DNA of 44,894 nt, from assembly GCA_020080175.1 (NCBI GenBank), contig JAGHQL010000202.1, positions 1 through 44,894 of the forward strand. The letters are read 5' to 3'. Made by a program: the position numbers and the translations under genes. Positions 22,693 through 35,257 of the stretch are shown piece by piece. Source of the stretch: Glutinoglossum americanum. Taxonomy: Eukaryota > Ascomycota > Geoglossomycetes > Geoglossales > Geoglossaceae. A model generated the notes under the pieces. The model was given only the letters and a program-made list of their open reading frames with translations. It ran no database searches and was not told where the DNA came from. The number at the start of each line of letters is the position of its first letter. Position 1 is the first letter of the stretch.

Positions 22693-23277
22693 TCACACGA
22701 AAGGTTGCCTGTGACTCCTACTCCGATGTCTCCCATGTCCGTGCCTGTGCCTCCTCTCAACAACCACCTCCTCCACCTTCCCCTTGTGCATAAACAGCAA
22801 AAACCACGCTGTAAACAACCAAAAGAAACAATTCATAATCGCAAACGCGAAACACGCCTTCAGCATGGCACAGTCCTTCTTAAAATCCAGCGCCCACACA
22901 TCGTTCCCCGCCACGACCCCATCCTGCCCGAACACCCCGAGGGAGATGTACCAGGTGCCCGGGCCCGAGCAATCCGCGTTTGAGAATTCCCGCAGCTCCC
23001 ACGCCGAGGCGATGAACGTCCCGACGAAACAGAGATCGATGAACGCGACGAAGTACGAGCTGTGGGTTGTGTGGCTGTGCGCGAAGAGCGTGTAGATGGC
23101 CCAGACGGAGCCGAGGACGCTGCCGATGAAGAGGACGAGGATGAAGTCCGGGGCGAGTGTCTGGCTTGTGACGTAGCCGTGGATGAACCAGGCGAGCATG
23201 CCCAGGGTGGGGATCAAGGTGACGATCTGCATGAACCGCCACCAGATGAAGAAGACCGTCGAGATTGTTCCGAACAT
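22693..23277 (-). CDS. MARVEL-like four-helix membrane protein
   Basis: A single open exon of 194 residues from ATG 23277 to TGA 22693. Four hydrophobic segments are clear: about 14-35 (FMQIVTLIPTLGMLAWFIHG), 43-65 (FILVLFIGSVLGSVWAIYTL), 74-93 (FVAFIDLCFVGTFIASAWEL) and 140-165 (ACFAFAIMNCFFWLFTAWFL). This M-shaped topology, the W/G-rich first helix and the loop with two Cys before the last helix fit fungal MARVEL-domain proteins, which sit in plasma or secretory membranes and act in membrane apposition. The tail is a His/Arg-rich cytosolic stretch (ERRHRHGHGRHRSRSHR). Which MARVEL subgroup it belongs to cannot be told. The upstream leader is pyrimidine-rich on the plus strand and holds a CT microsatellite. 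Confidence 0.82.
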   Translation of the reverse strand: MFGTISTVFFIWWRFMQIVTLIPTLGMLAWFIHGYVTSQTLAPDFILVLFIGSVLGSVWAIYTLFAHSHTTHSSYFVAFIDLCFVGTFIASAWELREFSNADCSGPGTWYISLGVFGQDGVVAGNDVWALDFKKDCAMLKACFAFAIMNCFFWLFTAWFLLFMHKGKVEEVVVERRHRHGHGRHRSRSHRQPFV

Positions 23278-23361
23278 GATGGCGGTTGGATGGGAGGCGA
23301 TGCGATGCGATGTGACGGTGGATGTTGGAAGGCGCGTGGCTCGCGAGATTATCGTCGTAGC

Positions 23362-23398
<37 letters not shown>

Positions 23399-26300
23399 GC
23401 CTTGTACAGTCCCGACCGAAGTAGCAACAACAACAAATCCCTTTTCTCTACCTCTCCCAGAACTCTTAGAAAAAAAAAGTCCCTTGAGATCGAAGACGGA
23501 CGATGGCAGCCGTAACCTCGGTGCGTTCAATTAGCGAGAGGAAAATACCCCGCTTCTCCTAGCGATCCGTCTCGCCCAAGCTCTCTTCGCGGGATTATGT
23601 TGGCCGATGTAGGTTGATGTAGCTTTGCGCGTTGAAAACTCCGCAATCAACTCTCGGACCTGTTTTTTTTTGGGGGGGGGGAGGGAGATGGAGGAGAGTT
23701 GAGAGTTGTTTGTCGAACAGTGCGGCGGACGGAATGGTGGTTGGAAGAAATGGTTGTAATTCCTGGTGGTTGGGGCATAATCGCGGTGGTTGGTGGGTGG
23801 CTGGAATACGGGACAGCTGAAATGTAACCGATGTCTTTTTTTCTTTTTTTCTTTTTTTAATTTCTCTTTTATTTATTTGTTTATTTGTTTATTTATTATT
23901 TTTAATTTTTTTAATTTTCATTTTCGAAAAACTTCGGAAATTACGGGTAAAATCGCCCTTGTCCGTTTTTCCAGATCGGTCTCCGGAGTTTCATATCCTA
24001 TTCTGGTCATTTGCTCCAGATGATTTATCCATCTCCCTTTTCCGCCCTCCCTTCCGGATCCCCTCCTCTTTTCTTTTTCTACCATTTTCGGGGCTGAAAA
24101 TTCGTTTTGGAAACGGTCAAAACACCAACAGAGGAGAGGAGAAGTGGCCTTCCTTTTTCCCGAGGATTGCGTCCGCGTGCATTGGGTTGACGCTGCCTGC
24201 ATGAGAAATGGTGGGGGCGGGGAGGAGTGGGGGCAAGTAACCCGCTATCCCGCTCTTCGTCGGGCGGGGGATGATCGCGCGCGGGAGCTATACGTCTGTA
24301 CTCTGTACTCTAGCCAAAGATGTTGGGGCCGGGCACTTTGTTGATTGTGGGTTTAAAGGTCATTGTCATTGGCTGTCGACAGGAGGAGGGAGATGGTGAA
24401 ATTGGGACCCAAGTTTTAGGAGGCTGGTTTAGGCTATACTTCGCATATATGGCTACGGGGGTACGGGTTGGTGATGCGAGTGCTGTGCAACGGAAGAGCT
24501 GCCAACCCGTCATAGGATCCCTGCGGAAAATCAAAGGGTATACCACAACGGTGACTCTGCTTATTCGTCCGGCGGGTTTGTGATCGTGATGTGTGTGCTC
24601 TTGGAACTGGGTGGTAGCGTTCGGTGTTCCTTCATTCTGGAGAGCGAATCGAACGGGCGAACTCGCGAGGATCTTCTGCGTTCCCGGGTTGGCGGGACGG
24701 ACCGACCCAAAGCGATCCTATAGATGCGTCTAGATGGCGGGATGTACAAGTACTGGTACATACACACATACATACATAACCCGGTTGTTCGATTGAGCTC
24801 GAAGAATCTAATCAGGGTTTCATATCGTGCATCACGCATTCCATCGATGGGGGCGCTCGCGCGGGTGCGGATATATACCAGAGTCTGGAAAAGCAAGTAT
24901 TCCCGTTCCCCCTACTTATCTCACCCACTGGTCCTTACTCTCTTACTCTCTTAGGAGTGTGTGTGCTTTTTTTGCTCTTTTTATTTTCTTTTTCTTTCTT
25001 TTCCTTCGTCCTTGAGATGTGGCGGGCTCTTTTGAGCTTGGCTACCCCGCGCCGCGAGCTTTTCCTGTTCATGCTCACGCTAAGAACGCTAGGATGGAGG
25101 AATGGGGAAATGGGGAAATGGGGGGATGGGGGTACATGTAATGGGGATATCCTAGGGCTCATCGTCTATCGTTCTATTTCTTACAAGTCAGGGCATGAAC
25201 CCTCTCACGATCACCAAGAAGCCCGCAGTTGGTCACAAGTAAGCACTAATGAAACCCAGCACTCTGCCTCGAGTCGCTCAACTCCAGCTTACGTATATCC
25301 ATTATTAAACGTTCTGCTGACCTCAATCTACTGTACCTCCCTCTCCCTCGTGACCGGGCGAAGTGAAACCTTCCGGACGACTATGGGAACCATCTATCAA
25401 CCATCTATTGCGAACCCAACACGATCCAATAGAAGTCAAGGCGCACACCCGGCCAGATACTCGGCCAGTGCGCGCAAGCTGCGTGGTAATATCTGCATGG
25501 GCCCATTGCTCAGCACACGTTCAACTCACCCGCAGCACCTCAAAGTCATGTTTTGTGTGTCTTTGCCCTCTCCGGTTGATTCGCCGGCTGATCCATATGT
25601 CTCAACAACGGGGCCACCCACCTCCAACACCCCTTCTGCTGATCTCACCGCTTTCCCCATCTATAATACACCCGTAACTCTATTCCCACACCCGGCAACC
25701 TCCATGCATGGAACACGAGCTATTAATATTTGGGGGCCCGGGGCCCTAAAATAAATTGAAGCTCGGAGTATCGGCGCGTCCGTAGATCCCAGCGTCGGAT
25801 CGTCCCTCCGCCTCATGTTGGGGATGGGGTACTAATCGGACGACATCGCGTGCAGCAGAATTGTTTTTGTACACGGACTTTTTCCCCTGTTGCGATGGTG
25901 CAAGATGGGAATGTTGGAATTGGCCATTGGGGGTTTTTTTAACTAGTTTAATAACCGGATCTATGATGCACCGTAAAGATGCTGTTAATCTGAATATCAT
26001 AAACTCTTTTGCGGAAGGGATCCCGACGCATACGGGCGAATGGGAGAGCCGGTCTTTGGGCAATTGGTTCGCACTGACCTTTTAACTATGTAGAGCCCTT
26101 ATATGTTAAAACACAGTCCCCACCTACAGATACATATCATACACGTAAGAGAAACCCGTGGGTGATAAGATAAATCATCAAGATGAAATGAAAGGAAAGC
26201 ACAGTGGAACGTCTCGCAGAAGAGTGGGCTCTGGGAGGAAGGAGATGGTCCAGAAAGAAATGCTCTCTATCTAGAGTGTCTTGCCGCCTAGGGAAAGTAT

Positions 26301-26410
26301 GGATGTACACGCAAAAACCCACGCTAATGCCGACTTTGGGAGAAAACTAAAGGAAAGTCGGGGCTAAGGGGAACACACAAGGACTATGGCTTCCGCAACC
26401 CCCTTACCAT
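23278..26410. other. Intergenic region, no supported gene
   Basis: About 3.1 kb. It holds the MARVEL promoter side, a T-rich low-complexity tract at 23836-23930 and scattered short open frames without family resemblance. The last 100-200 bases before 26410 would be the 3' untranslated region of the acyl-CoA synthetase gene. Confidence 0.5.
23369..23394. repeat. (CT)n microsatellite upstream of the MARVEL gene
   Basis: Thirteen CT dinucleotides, about 90 bases upstream of the MARVEL start codon. On the gene's own strand this is a GA tract. Confidence 0.9.
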
Positions 26411-28522
26411 TCACAGCCTAACCCTCCCACCCATCATCTCCTCCCAATCCCTCCTCTCAAACGGAACATATGTCGCCGTCGTCACCCCGCCATCCTCCTT
26501 CCTCTCCTCCTTCAGCCAAACTACCTTCTCCACACACTTCTCCGGATCCACCCCCTGCTCCCGAAATATCGCCTTCTGCTGCTTGTTCGTCCCCGTAATC
26601 TGCATGCCACCCTCCGTCATGATGCGAAGGAATAGTGGGACTGCGAAGCGGGGGAGATTCGTGAGTGCGTAGTTGGCGATGGAGGCGAGGAGGGCTGGGG
26701 TGGCGGGTTGGGAAAGGATTACAGCTGCGCAGCCCGCGCGGCCGTCATGGTGGGGGAGAGGGATTCCGTAGACGTTAGCCTCGAGTACTGAGGGGTGGAG
26801 GCCAAGGGTTTGGGAGACTTCCTTTGGGGTGTGTTAGTGGGGGCTGCTTTGGAACTAATTAGGGGATGGGAGGGGCTTACGCTGGTAGAAATATTTTCGC
26901 TCTTCCAGCGAAAGGTATCTCCAATACGGTCATTAAAGTACCATCGCCCCTGCTCATCCCTTCGAACAACATCCCCAGTCCTATAGTACGCGTCACCTTT
27001 CTTCAAGACATCCCACAAGATCTTTCCCTCGGTAGCCTTCTTGTCGTTGTAGTAGCCCTGAAACTTCTTCTGGATATTGTTTTCGTCGAGCTTGTAGAGC
27101 AATTCCCCCGGTTGGCCTCGCCCCACGGACTTGCATAGACCAGTATTCGGATCTCGAAGCGGTTGTTCGGTTGACCAATCGACTTCTACAATGGCTGTCG
27201 TACTTCCGAGGAGTGCCTGGGCTAGCAAACCGTGTCGACCGATTGCACCACTCGAGAAGTCGTTGCAGGACATATTCCAGGTTCCGGTTATGCCTTCAGT
27301 CGCGGCATAGAATTCCGCAACGGTACCGATGCCGAATCTCTCCTTGAATCGATCCCAGACATCGGGGCGAAGGCCATTTCCGAAGGCCGTCCTCACTTTA
27401 TGCTTCTTATCGAGGTTTTCTCCTGTTTCAGGATCCCGCTGGGGTGGAGCGGCCAGGAGATATCTGCAAGTCTCGCCGACGTATTGAATTACCGTCGCAT
27501 CGGACTCGCGAACTTCCTTCCAGAACGTCTTCGTGGAAAACTTGTGGCCGATGACGATAGTTCCTCCCCCTGTGAGCATAGACAGAAACCCAAGAAGAGT
27601 AGCGGAGGAGTGATAGAGGGGCATGCACTAAAGTTGCCGTCAGCGCCTGAGGCTTGGACGATGGCAGAATCCATGACTTACCGTATACATCTTGTCATCT
27701 CTTTTCAGCCCCAACCAGTTAAATGCAAACGCACCTCCCAAAATACACTTGTTCCAGCTAACGATCGCAGGCTTAGGTAACCCGGTCGTACCGCTAGTGT
27801 AGATGAGTATTCCCATGTCAGTTGCGACACGACCTCCCCTATCAGAGTCCGGAGCTCTAAACCCTTGTGTATTCATTACCTCAGATTCGATATCTGCTGT
27901 GAAGGTTACGATTTCAACACCACCCCTACCCGGTCCGCGGAAATCTTCAGACGATGCCGCATCCACCACTTCTTGCGTGAGTATGTCGAGCTCCTCATCC
28001 ACAAAAAGAAGTCGTGCCGTAGATGTTTTCACACAGTGCAATAACGGCTTTCCAGCGAGGTTATAATTAATGAACGCCGGTTGGGCACCAATACTCCAAA
28101 TGCCAAACCACAAGAATGCGAAGGTGGGAGAGTTCATAAAATCCATGGCAACGATTTCTCTTGGCTTCACACCATGTTTGGACTTCAGCCACGCGCCGTA
28201 CTTCAGGACGATCTCGTACGTTTGCTTGAAGGACCACTCTTTGCCCTTATACACCATGAACGTCCTGTCCCCGTAGCAAGATTGTGCATGCTCCTCCAGA
28301 GTGTAGAATACGTTTACTCTATCTCGGCGTTCCCTGATCTTTATCCGCACAAGGGCCCTAAAAAAGTTCGAAAGGAGCCCCCAATCGTAGCTGAAAGATG
28401 TTCTGGCATTGAGATATGCTAGTGAGGCCGTTACCGCAGGGACAGCGATGGATAGAGGTACCGCTACTACCACCGTTAGCTCGATATTCGACGCCTGTGA
28501 CCTTGTAGAAAATACCTTGCAT
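26411..28522 (-). CDS. FAT1: Fatty-acid transporter / very-long-chain acyl-CoA synthetase (FATP type)
   Basis: Predicted exons 28522-28516, 28466-27682, 27627-26881 and 26821-26411 encode 649 residues, the usual size for this family. The enzyme activates long and very long fatty acids to CoA esters (ATP to AMP plus PPi) and couples this to fatty-acid uptake or to peroxisome, ER or lipid-droplet metabolism. Visible features are an N-terminal hydrophobic anchor (VAVPLSIAVPAVTASLAYLN), the AMP-binding signature YTSGTTGLPKPA at about 225-236, the substrate region LYHSSATLLGFLSML, YAATEG, and the FATP motif DRIGDTFRWKSENIST near 497-513 followed by EVSQTLG. No ATG lies in a fitting place in the main 5' exon, so I infer a seven-base first coding exon (ATG CAA G). 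It is followed by a 49-base intron with a GCTAACG branch site and GGTAG acceptor. The other introns are 54 and 59 bases. Paralogues exist in many fungi, so the symbol names the family rather than a proven orthologue. Confidence 0.93.
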
Positions 28523-29880
28523 GTTGAGCTTGCTTTACACAATGAGCGTCCTTGTAGGAACTTATAATCGACGGCCCGTTACCCAAGACTCCCAGTCCCA
28601 CTCAATCCCTTCCGCAGGTCAAATGCTCGATTCCATCCAACGCATGAAATCAATGATGTTGGGGGCTAGGGGTGAGGTTGAGCTGGAGAGAATGCTTCTA
28701 GACGATATGCCGAGGTCTGGCATCGCTTAGCAAAAAGTTTCCAGGTTCAGCACGCGATTCGTCCCTTGAGCCGCCACCGGCATTTCCGATTCCGCAGCTG
28801 CAAAACTTCTCTCGGGGTCGTCGCTTTCTGTCTTTGATCTTCATTTTGTCATGGCAGACACGAAGCCCGAGCCCGGCACCCCCGCAGCTCTGAGATAACA
28901 AATTCCTTGAAGATTAGATCTATATCCTGCGGATGACACTTGGCTCGGAAAGGTTACTTGGTGTTTCGTCAGCGTGGACTCGACTTCGTAGGAAGATATT
29001 AATGCCATCGTGTGCAGTGTATGTATGTTGTACTACGAGACGCAAACACTAGCCAAATAGAAGCCCGTCTTCATAGCATTTCTCAGCCGTGGACCAGAGA
29101 TGGTACACTATTCGCAAGAGACCAATGTCTTCCTTCACGGCGATATCTACAGTCTATGTGCACTCTGTCGAGCGGTGTGTTGCGCAGCAACATGAAACAG
29201 CAATAAAAGTTGCCGACCGGTAATGAACGACTCTGTTCCAATCGCTGTGCGAGGTAGAGGGCTGCACGATGGTTGCGTTGAGGGCTTATCCTTGTGGTAG
29301 AATGTCATCATCTGTCTTGTCCCAGAATTAGCAGGTCCCCCACTTGCTGTGATACCACTTTACATGCACGTAGAAATGGGGCGTTCGTCGAGTAGGGTGG
29401 AGCGGAGTGGTTTGCTGACACAATATCCACATGCCTGGTCTTCACGTTGTGCTACCCGGCACTGACAACCTCTCCAAGTGTTGCAGTGAAGCTGGATTCG
29501 TGGCAAAGCAGTACAGGCGGCAACCGAATGATTCGTTCGATTCGTTCGTTACCTACTTTGTCAGAACCCGCCACCAACGCTTTGACACACGATTTCTTCT
29601 GCTTTCTTAAGTCACTCCATCTACACTTCTGGCAACTTCATCAAAGTTCATTTTTCGCGCTCTCTACTCCAAATCTACCGCTCTTCATTACCGTTCACCA
29701 GGCCTCGTCACATTCCAACATTCTGTCACTATATAACACCGCTCAACACGGACAGCGCCTGCCGTCGCATCCTCAACACCTTTCACCCCGCTCTCCCTCC
29801 CAACACTCCTCACACTTACCACGCATATTCACTCTGCACTTTGATGATTGGTGGAATGAAGATTGGGTTCAAATAACGTA
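28523..29880. other. Divergent intergenic region
   Basis: About 1.36 kb between the minus-strand acyl-CoA synthetase and the plus-strand F-box-like gene; it must hold both promoters. A short plus-strand frame starting near 28542 overlaps the presumed 5' leader of the synthetase and has no recognisable product. CT-rich stretches at 29600-29870 fit a transcript leader for the downstream gene. Confidence 0.55.
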
Positions 29881-32781
29881 ATGCCTCCCTCTCTCGTTCG
29901 TCAAGACGCCTTGGTCGGCGACGAGCTCAAACAATATTTCCTGCAGCCTCCAAAGCCAGCGATTACGTGGGCGGTGCCTGATCCACCAGACATGGATTTC
30001 CTAGATGATCCCTTCTACGTTCCGCCGAAGTCACTCATGCTCACGGCCCAGAATAGCCTCGCGATGAGACAGAAGTTAACAGAAGCTGCCTGCAAACGAC
30101 GACAAGAGCGCGAACTGTCATCCTTCGAAAAACTTGTTTCCACATATCCTCCAGTCTTCGGGTCTCTCCTGGTACACCTCCCCACACGAACTCTTTTCAA
30201 TCTTTACCACACATCATCCTACCTTCAGACTTTTCTCCAGTCTTACCCGACTGCGTGGAGCCATCTCTCTTTCCGCCTGGCGCAATCTTCCCTCTTGTCG
30301 GCAACACCGGGTGGGGGATCCACTGGCAATGAGAGTCCAAACAGCGACCGGCAGTCCAAGGCCTATGCACTAGACCAGCTCCTAATGACTCTGGTCTTGC
30401 CATTTGGAACGCGACTCAAATCACTCGATCTCGACAACACACTTGTGTCGGGTCTTTCGCTTACTTCAACCGTCTTACCCTACCGGAAGGATACCCTTGA
30501 GCACCTATCTGTTCGCGGATGCAAGAATGTTTCGCTCAAATATCACCTTGTACCATTCCTTCAATTGCACCTCAAAGTATCCGCAAGAGGGAAGGGTAGG
30601 ACTGACTATGGTGATACCCTTACTGGCGTTCATACCTCCAGCCTGGCCCTGAAGAGTCTTTATACCTACCGGTGTCGGCATCACCGGCGAAGACCGTATC
30701 TTCCACTTTCGCTTGTCCGACGTGATTCTGACTCGGAGCCAACCCATGAGCTGGTCAACATATGTCATAAACTGGGTATATGGACAGATACAGCTTGGTG
30801 CCCTACTCCGGGCGGGAGGTGCCTCAGGCGACGAGATTACCATACAGGCCGGGGGGGGTCCGGAACTGGGGAAGTCTGGGTGGTCTTTGACCGACTATGG
30901 CGCTCAGGGAACCGGATCGGACAGGCCGCTGAGGATCGGGAAGAGAGCCAATCTAGGAAGAAGGATGGTAGAATGTGGGAGGAGGCTGAATATGGTGATG
31001 ATGGGGAAGCCCTCGGTCATGGTGGCGGGCTTTGTCTTGGGGAGGGCAAACATCTTCCAACCCATCTGAGGAGAAGTCATAAGATCTTCATCGACAATAT
31101 CGTCTGTGATGGCTGCGGGGGTAAGATCCCTGAACGCTGTGAGCAATGCAGTGTACGGATGCACTGTATGGGCTGTCGGAGGAGTTTCTGCGCGAGCTGT
31201 GCATTCGACCGTCGTCTTCCCAAACATCCTAAAAAGTCTGGAGATACGCCGTCGATCTATACTGCCGATGAGCCGACTTTGGAGCCCATGCCTAGTCAGC
31301 CGCCTGCGGCTGTTTTCCTGCAGCACAAACAAGCCCGCACTGCTCGTGAACGCTTCTGGTGGGCTCCTGGGGCCACACGGTCACCAAATCTGATGCGCGA
31401 GCCATCTGGGGATTCGGAATCAGATTCAGAACCTGACGATACCGGAGCACCGAATAGAGTATCTCCCAAGCTTGATTTGAAATGGTGCTGTCTCGAGCCG
31501 ATGTTCTCTGGTGGTGGAGGTATCGCGTTTGTCGGGCCCGGTATGGGTGGTCAAGGGGCGGACAAGATCCGAACAGCGCCGTTGCCCAGAGGCTTGGGTT
31601 GGGAGGATGATGACTTTCGTGCTGATTGCGACGCAGACAGTGAAGACTACGGATACTACGCGAAGCCAAAATATCCGGATCCGCTTCCCTACCTAAAACA
31701 AGACAATATAGATGTGCAGACCTCAACTAGCCCTCGGAGCTTATGTCAAGATTGCTACAACTCTAGAAAATGGAAGGTCGAATGCAAGGCCTGCAAAGTG
31801 CCTCTCTGTAAGGAGCATGACCTTCGTGGGCTGAAGGCTAGAGTATGCGGCTACGTTGATTTGCTTGTCGAGAGGGACCGCATTCGCAGCCCGCCTCAGC
31901 CAGAGACGGAGGGGGACACCATTCCTGACGCGACGGACTCCGATGGCACTTTGGAGGAGGAGACTTCTGACTGTATACTCCATAGTCTTCGTGATTTGTT
32001 CTGGACTTTCGAAGACGCAACCCGAGAGCTGGAAGACGCTGCGATGATTGAGTTACCAAATAGCTCAGATGATGATCTCAGAGAGTACCCGGATGCATGG
32101 CCATTTATCTTCCCCACGGAGTCGGGAGTCGAGGGCGGAAAGAGCACGATATCGACTGTCACGACAACCTTTTCATTCGCTCCGAGTTTCCCTCCGAAAC
32201 GAGCACATACCAAGGCCGAGCGTGATTCTTGGGTGATGCAAATGGCAGCTAAATGGCTCGACGATGACCTTAGAGTTGAGCAGAGTTGGTTTGCTCTCGG
32301 TGAAGAAGAAAGCGTCATCCGAGCTCGGAAGGCAAAGATGGAGGAGTGGGTTGGCTGCGGGGCGTACTTCTGTCAAGCGAGCTATCGACCGGTGGGAGAT
32401 AGTAGGATACGATGCACAGCGGCCATGAAAATGTGCTCCACTTGCGGTGTACATCAGTGCAAGGTTTGTAACTACAATCATTGCTCTTGTTAAACTTGCT
32501 GGCATACTGATTCCTATCTATAGGATTGCGTGCAGAAATACCTGTCCTGCGACTGCTCTTACTGCCGTGTCAAAAAGAATTGTCCGAACTGCTACCGCAA
32601 ATTAGAACCAGGTACATGCAAGAAGGTGGTAGAAGACGAGGAACGTCGCGCAAAAGCAAAGAAAGAGGAGCAGAAGCGCAAGGCAAAGGAAAAAGAGAAG
32701 CTGCTTGCCGGGCAAGTCGCGGAGATGGTCGGGGACTTTTTCCATTCGATTGAGATTGAGGAAGGAACTGTGGAGGAGTGA
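29881..32781 (+). CDS. F-box-like, leucine-rich and cysteine-rich zinc-binding protein
   Basis: Exons 29881-32463 and 32524-32781 (60-base intron, donor GTTTGT, acceptor CTATAG) give 946 residues; the first ATG is at 29881. Residues about 95-135 look like an F-box (LVHLPTRTLFNLYHTSSYLQ). Leucine-rich segments follow (RLKSLDLDN, TLEHLSVRGC). Three Cys clusters are visible. The first, about 408-450, has C-x2-C-x7-C-x2-C followed by further pairs (VCDGCGGKIPERCEQC, MGCRRSFCASC). The second, about 620-655, has LCQDCYNSRKWKVECKACK then LCKEHD. The third, about 825-905, is split by the intron and has CSTCGVHQCKDC, CDCSYC and CPNC. The C-terminus is an Arg/Lys/Glu coiled coil. The make-up suggests a ubiquitin-ligase adaptor or E3-like protein with RING- or B-box-like zinc sites, but I cannot name the family. 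Residues 720-800 are acidic. The weak donor GTTTGT is supported because the join restores the Cys spacing. Confidence 0.8.
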
Positions 32782-33346
32782 GCTGAGTTAGGCGGGCAGG
32801 AGAGCAGCACAGATGGGGGAGGATTCGTGAATGGTTTCCTTCCTGTCGCGCGAACTAAAATCATATCTCGGAAGGGGCTTGCAAAAATGACAGGTGTTTC
32901 CGGATTGCTATATTTACTGGGAGGGCTTTTAGCGTCATCACATCATGGCTGGGGAGCTGATTTTGCTTTTTTTATCGTCATATGGCTGGCATACCCTGCC
33001 CCTTATGTTCACGCTTTCGCACCTGTTTATCCTCTTTTTATTTTGCTGTCCCGCAGAGATTCAGCGGAGATTCAGCGGTCATTCCCCGAGTGAAATCGTG
33101 GACATAACTAGCCTTATGATACAGACGGATGGACGATAATCAGAATGATATCCTTACTCTTTGCTAAATAGATAGCATGATAGTGTATTATGATGACGTT
33201 CTATCACTGGAAGATTCGGGTGTGCGGTGCGTTGATCATAGAGGAACATTGGCATGCAAGCGGAATTTCCCGCACGCACTCCAAAAATCTTCCATCTCCA
33301 AGAAAATCCTCATCACCTTTCCACAACTAATTCCTACCATTGCAAC
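32782..33346. other. Intergenic region between two plus-strand genes
   Basis: About 565 bases, A/T-rich in its middle. It holds the 3' end of the F-box-like gene and the promoter of JIP5. A hydrophobic frame at 32945-33139 has no family resemblance and is not called. Confidence 0.5.
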
Positions 33347-34835
33347 ATGTTCGAGAACATCTGCACCGTTCCCTTAACCTCCGATCTCTTCGCGCAAGTT
33401 CTCCATCCTACAGAGCCTCTCCTCGCTGTGGGACTGTCTGCCGGACACGTGCAGACATACCGGCTGCCTGGTGAGCGAGTCGATAATGAAGACGAGAATG
33501 ACGACGAGGATGATAGCGGTGGAGGCGGGGGCGAGCCCGGGAAGATAGATGTGCGGTGGAGGACTAAGAGGCACAAGGGGAGCTGTCGGTGTTTGGGATT
33601 TGCGATTGGAGGTGATGGTGAGTTCATCGCACCTCTTTTTTACGCTTAACACTAGAGCTTTAGAAGATGATGGCAGTGAACCAATTGATAAAAAGCCACG
33701 GAGATAAAAACGCTGACGGGTGGAATTCCCATCGGGTATCATAGTTCTCTACTCCGCAGGCACTGACGCGATCGTCAAAGCCGCATCATCACACACCGGC
33801 CAGGTAATCTCCAAAATTGCCATCCCACCTGTTCCGTATGTGCATTCCGATAGCGTGTCCCACACACTCCCTCCACTAACCTAAAAACGCCCCAGGGACA
33901 CCACCACACCTGATGCCCCAACCCTCATACACGCCCTCTCCCCCCAGACCCTCCTCCTAGCCACCGACTCCTCCGCCCTCCACCTCTATGACACCCGCCA
34001 ACCAAACCAGCAACACCACCACTCCCCATCACAGACCCACCACCCACATGACGACTACATCTCCTCTCTCACTCCTCTCCCAGCATCCGACGCTAGCACC
34101 AGCGGATACAGCAAACAATGGGCCACTACCGGCGGCACCACCCTCGCGGTCACCGACCTCCGTCAAGGCGTCCTAGTCCGCAGCGAGGACCAGGAAGAGG
34201 AACTCCTCTGCTCCGCTTTCGTCAGAGCTCTATCCACGAAACCGAAGCAAGGCGGGAAAGTCATTGTTGGTGGCGCTGGGGGCGTGCTCACTCTCTGGGA
34301 AAAAGGCGTCTGGGACGACCAAGGCGAGCGCGTCATCGTTGACCGCGGAATTGGCGGCGGAGAGAGCCTTGATGCCCTAGCAATGCTCCCCCCAGCGTCG
34401 CGATGGAACAACGTTCCCCTCGCCGCGGTTGGCCTCGGCGATGGACGTATCCGCTTCGTGAAACTCGGGGGTTTAAATAAGCTCTCGGAGACAACACTCC
34501 GGCATGACGATGTGGAAGGTGTTGTTGGGCTTAATGTAGATGTTGAGGGACGGTTGATTAGCGGTGGCGGGATGGTGATTAAAGTGTGGCATGAGATGAT
34601 GGAGGATGAGAATGACGATTCGGAGGAGGATTCGGAGGAAGAAGATCAAGCTGTCATGGGGAATGAGAAGAAGAAGCGAAAAGGAGCCAGTGACGATAGC
34701 GACGGCAATGACGACGACGACAGTTCCGATTCATCAGAACAAGGAAAACCTGACAAACGTCGAAAAAAAAAGAAAAAATCCACCGCTACCCAACAACAAC
34801 AATCACATATCCTAGGATTTAAGGGAATGGACTAA
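33347..34835 (+). CDS. JIP5: WD-repeat ribosome biogenesis protein Jip5 (WDR55 family)
   Basis: Exons 33347-33617, 33760-33835 and 33896-34835 give 428 residues. The introns are 142 and 60 bases, with donors GTGAGT and GTATGT and acceptors CGCAG and CCCAG; a CTAAC branch site lies at 33876-33880. The protein starts with [20 protein letters not shown], the typical Jip5/WDR55 opening, and continues as a beta-propeller: [92 protein letters not shown] and [10 protein letters not shown]. The C-terminus is acidic, then Lys-rich ([10 protein letters not shown], a nuclear/nucleolar signal), and ends GFKGMD as in other fungal Jip5 proteins. Family members act in the nucleolus in 60S pre-rRNA maturation. 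It is convergent with the zinc-finger gene. Confidence 0.93.
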
Positions 34836-35257
34836 TGAAACTTGGGGAAATAACAGAACCCCCCCCTGGCCTCCTCCCTTATCGGTAAAAACACCTCTGC
34901 AAGAAAAAGTCATCCCTAGAACTAGATTAGATTCCCGTTTGTCACATTACCCCATAGCAGCGATGTATAATAACTATACGATCCCGGAAAGCGCGCAAAG
35001 GAGATACCAAACCAAAATCCAATTTTAATTCCATTAACCGACTACCCCACGTACTACTTCGTTCTCAAGGAATGGGGGGAGTTTGTTCGTAAAAGGTCTG
35101 GTGATGGTAAGAAACTGGTTAAGCAAAATAAAAAATAAAAACTCCTTTTTTTTTTCTTTTCCTATCCCAAAAGCGTAGAGAGCACTTGACAAAACAAGGT
35201 CATTCCATCCATACATACCCCACAATCCACCACACGCCAAGAAGAAATCTTGCCACA
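34836..35257. other. Convergent intergenic spacer
   Basis: About 420 A/T-rich bases between the 3' ends of JIP5 (plus) and the zinc-finger gene (minus). No gene or clear terminator structure is seen. Confidence 0.6.

Noticed and set aside
29447-29880. Plus-strand open frame ahead of the F-box-like gene
   Set aside because: No ATG at its start and low-complexity Ser/His/Pro composition; it fits a transcript leader.
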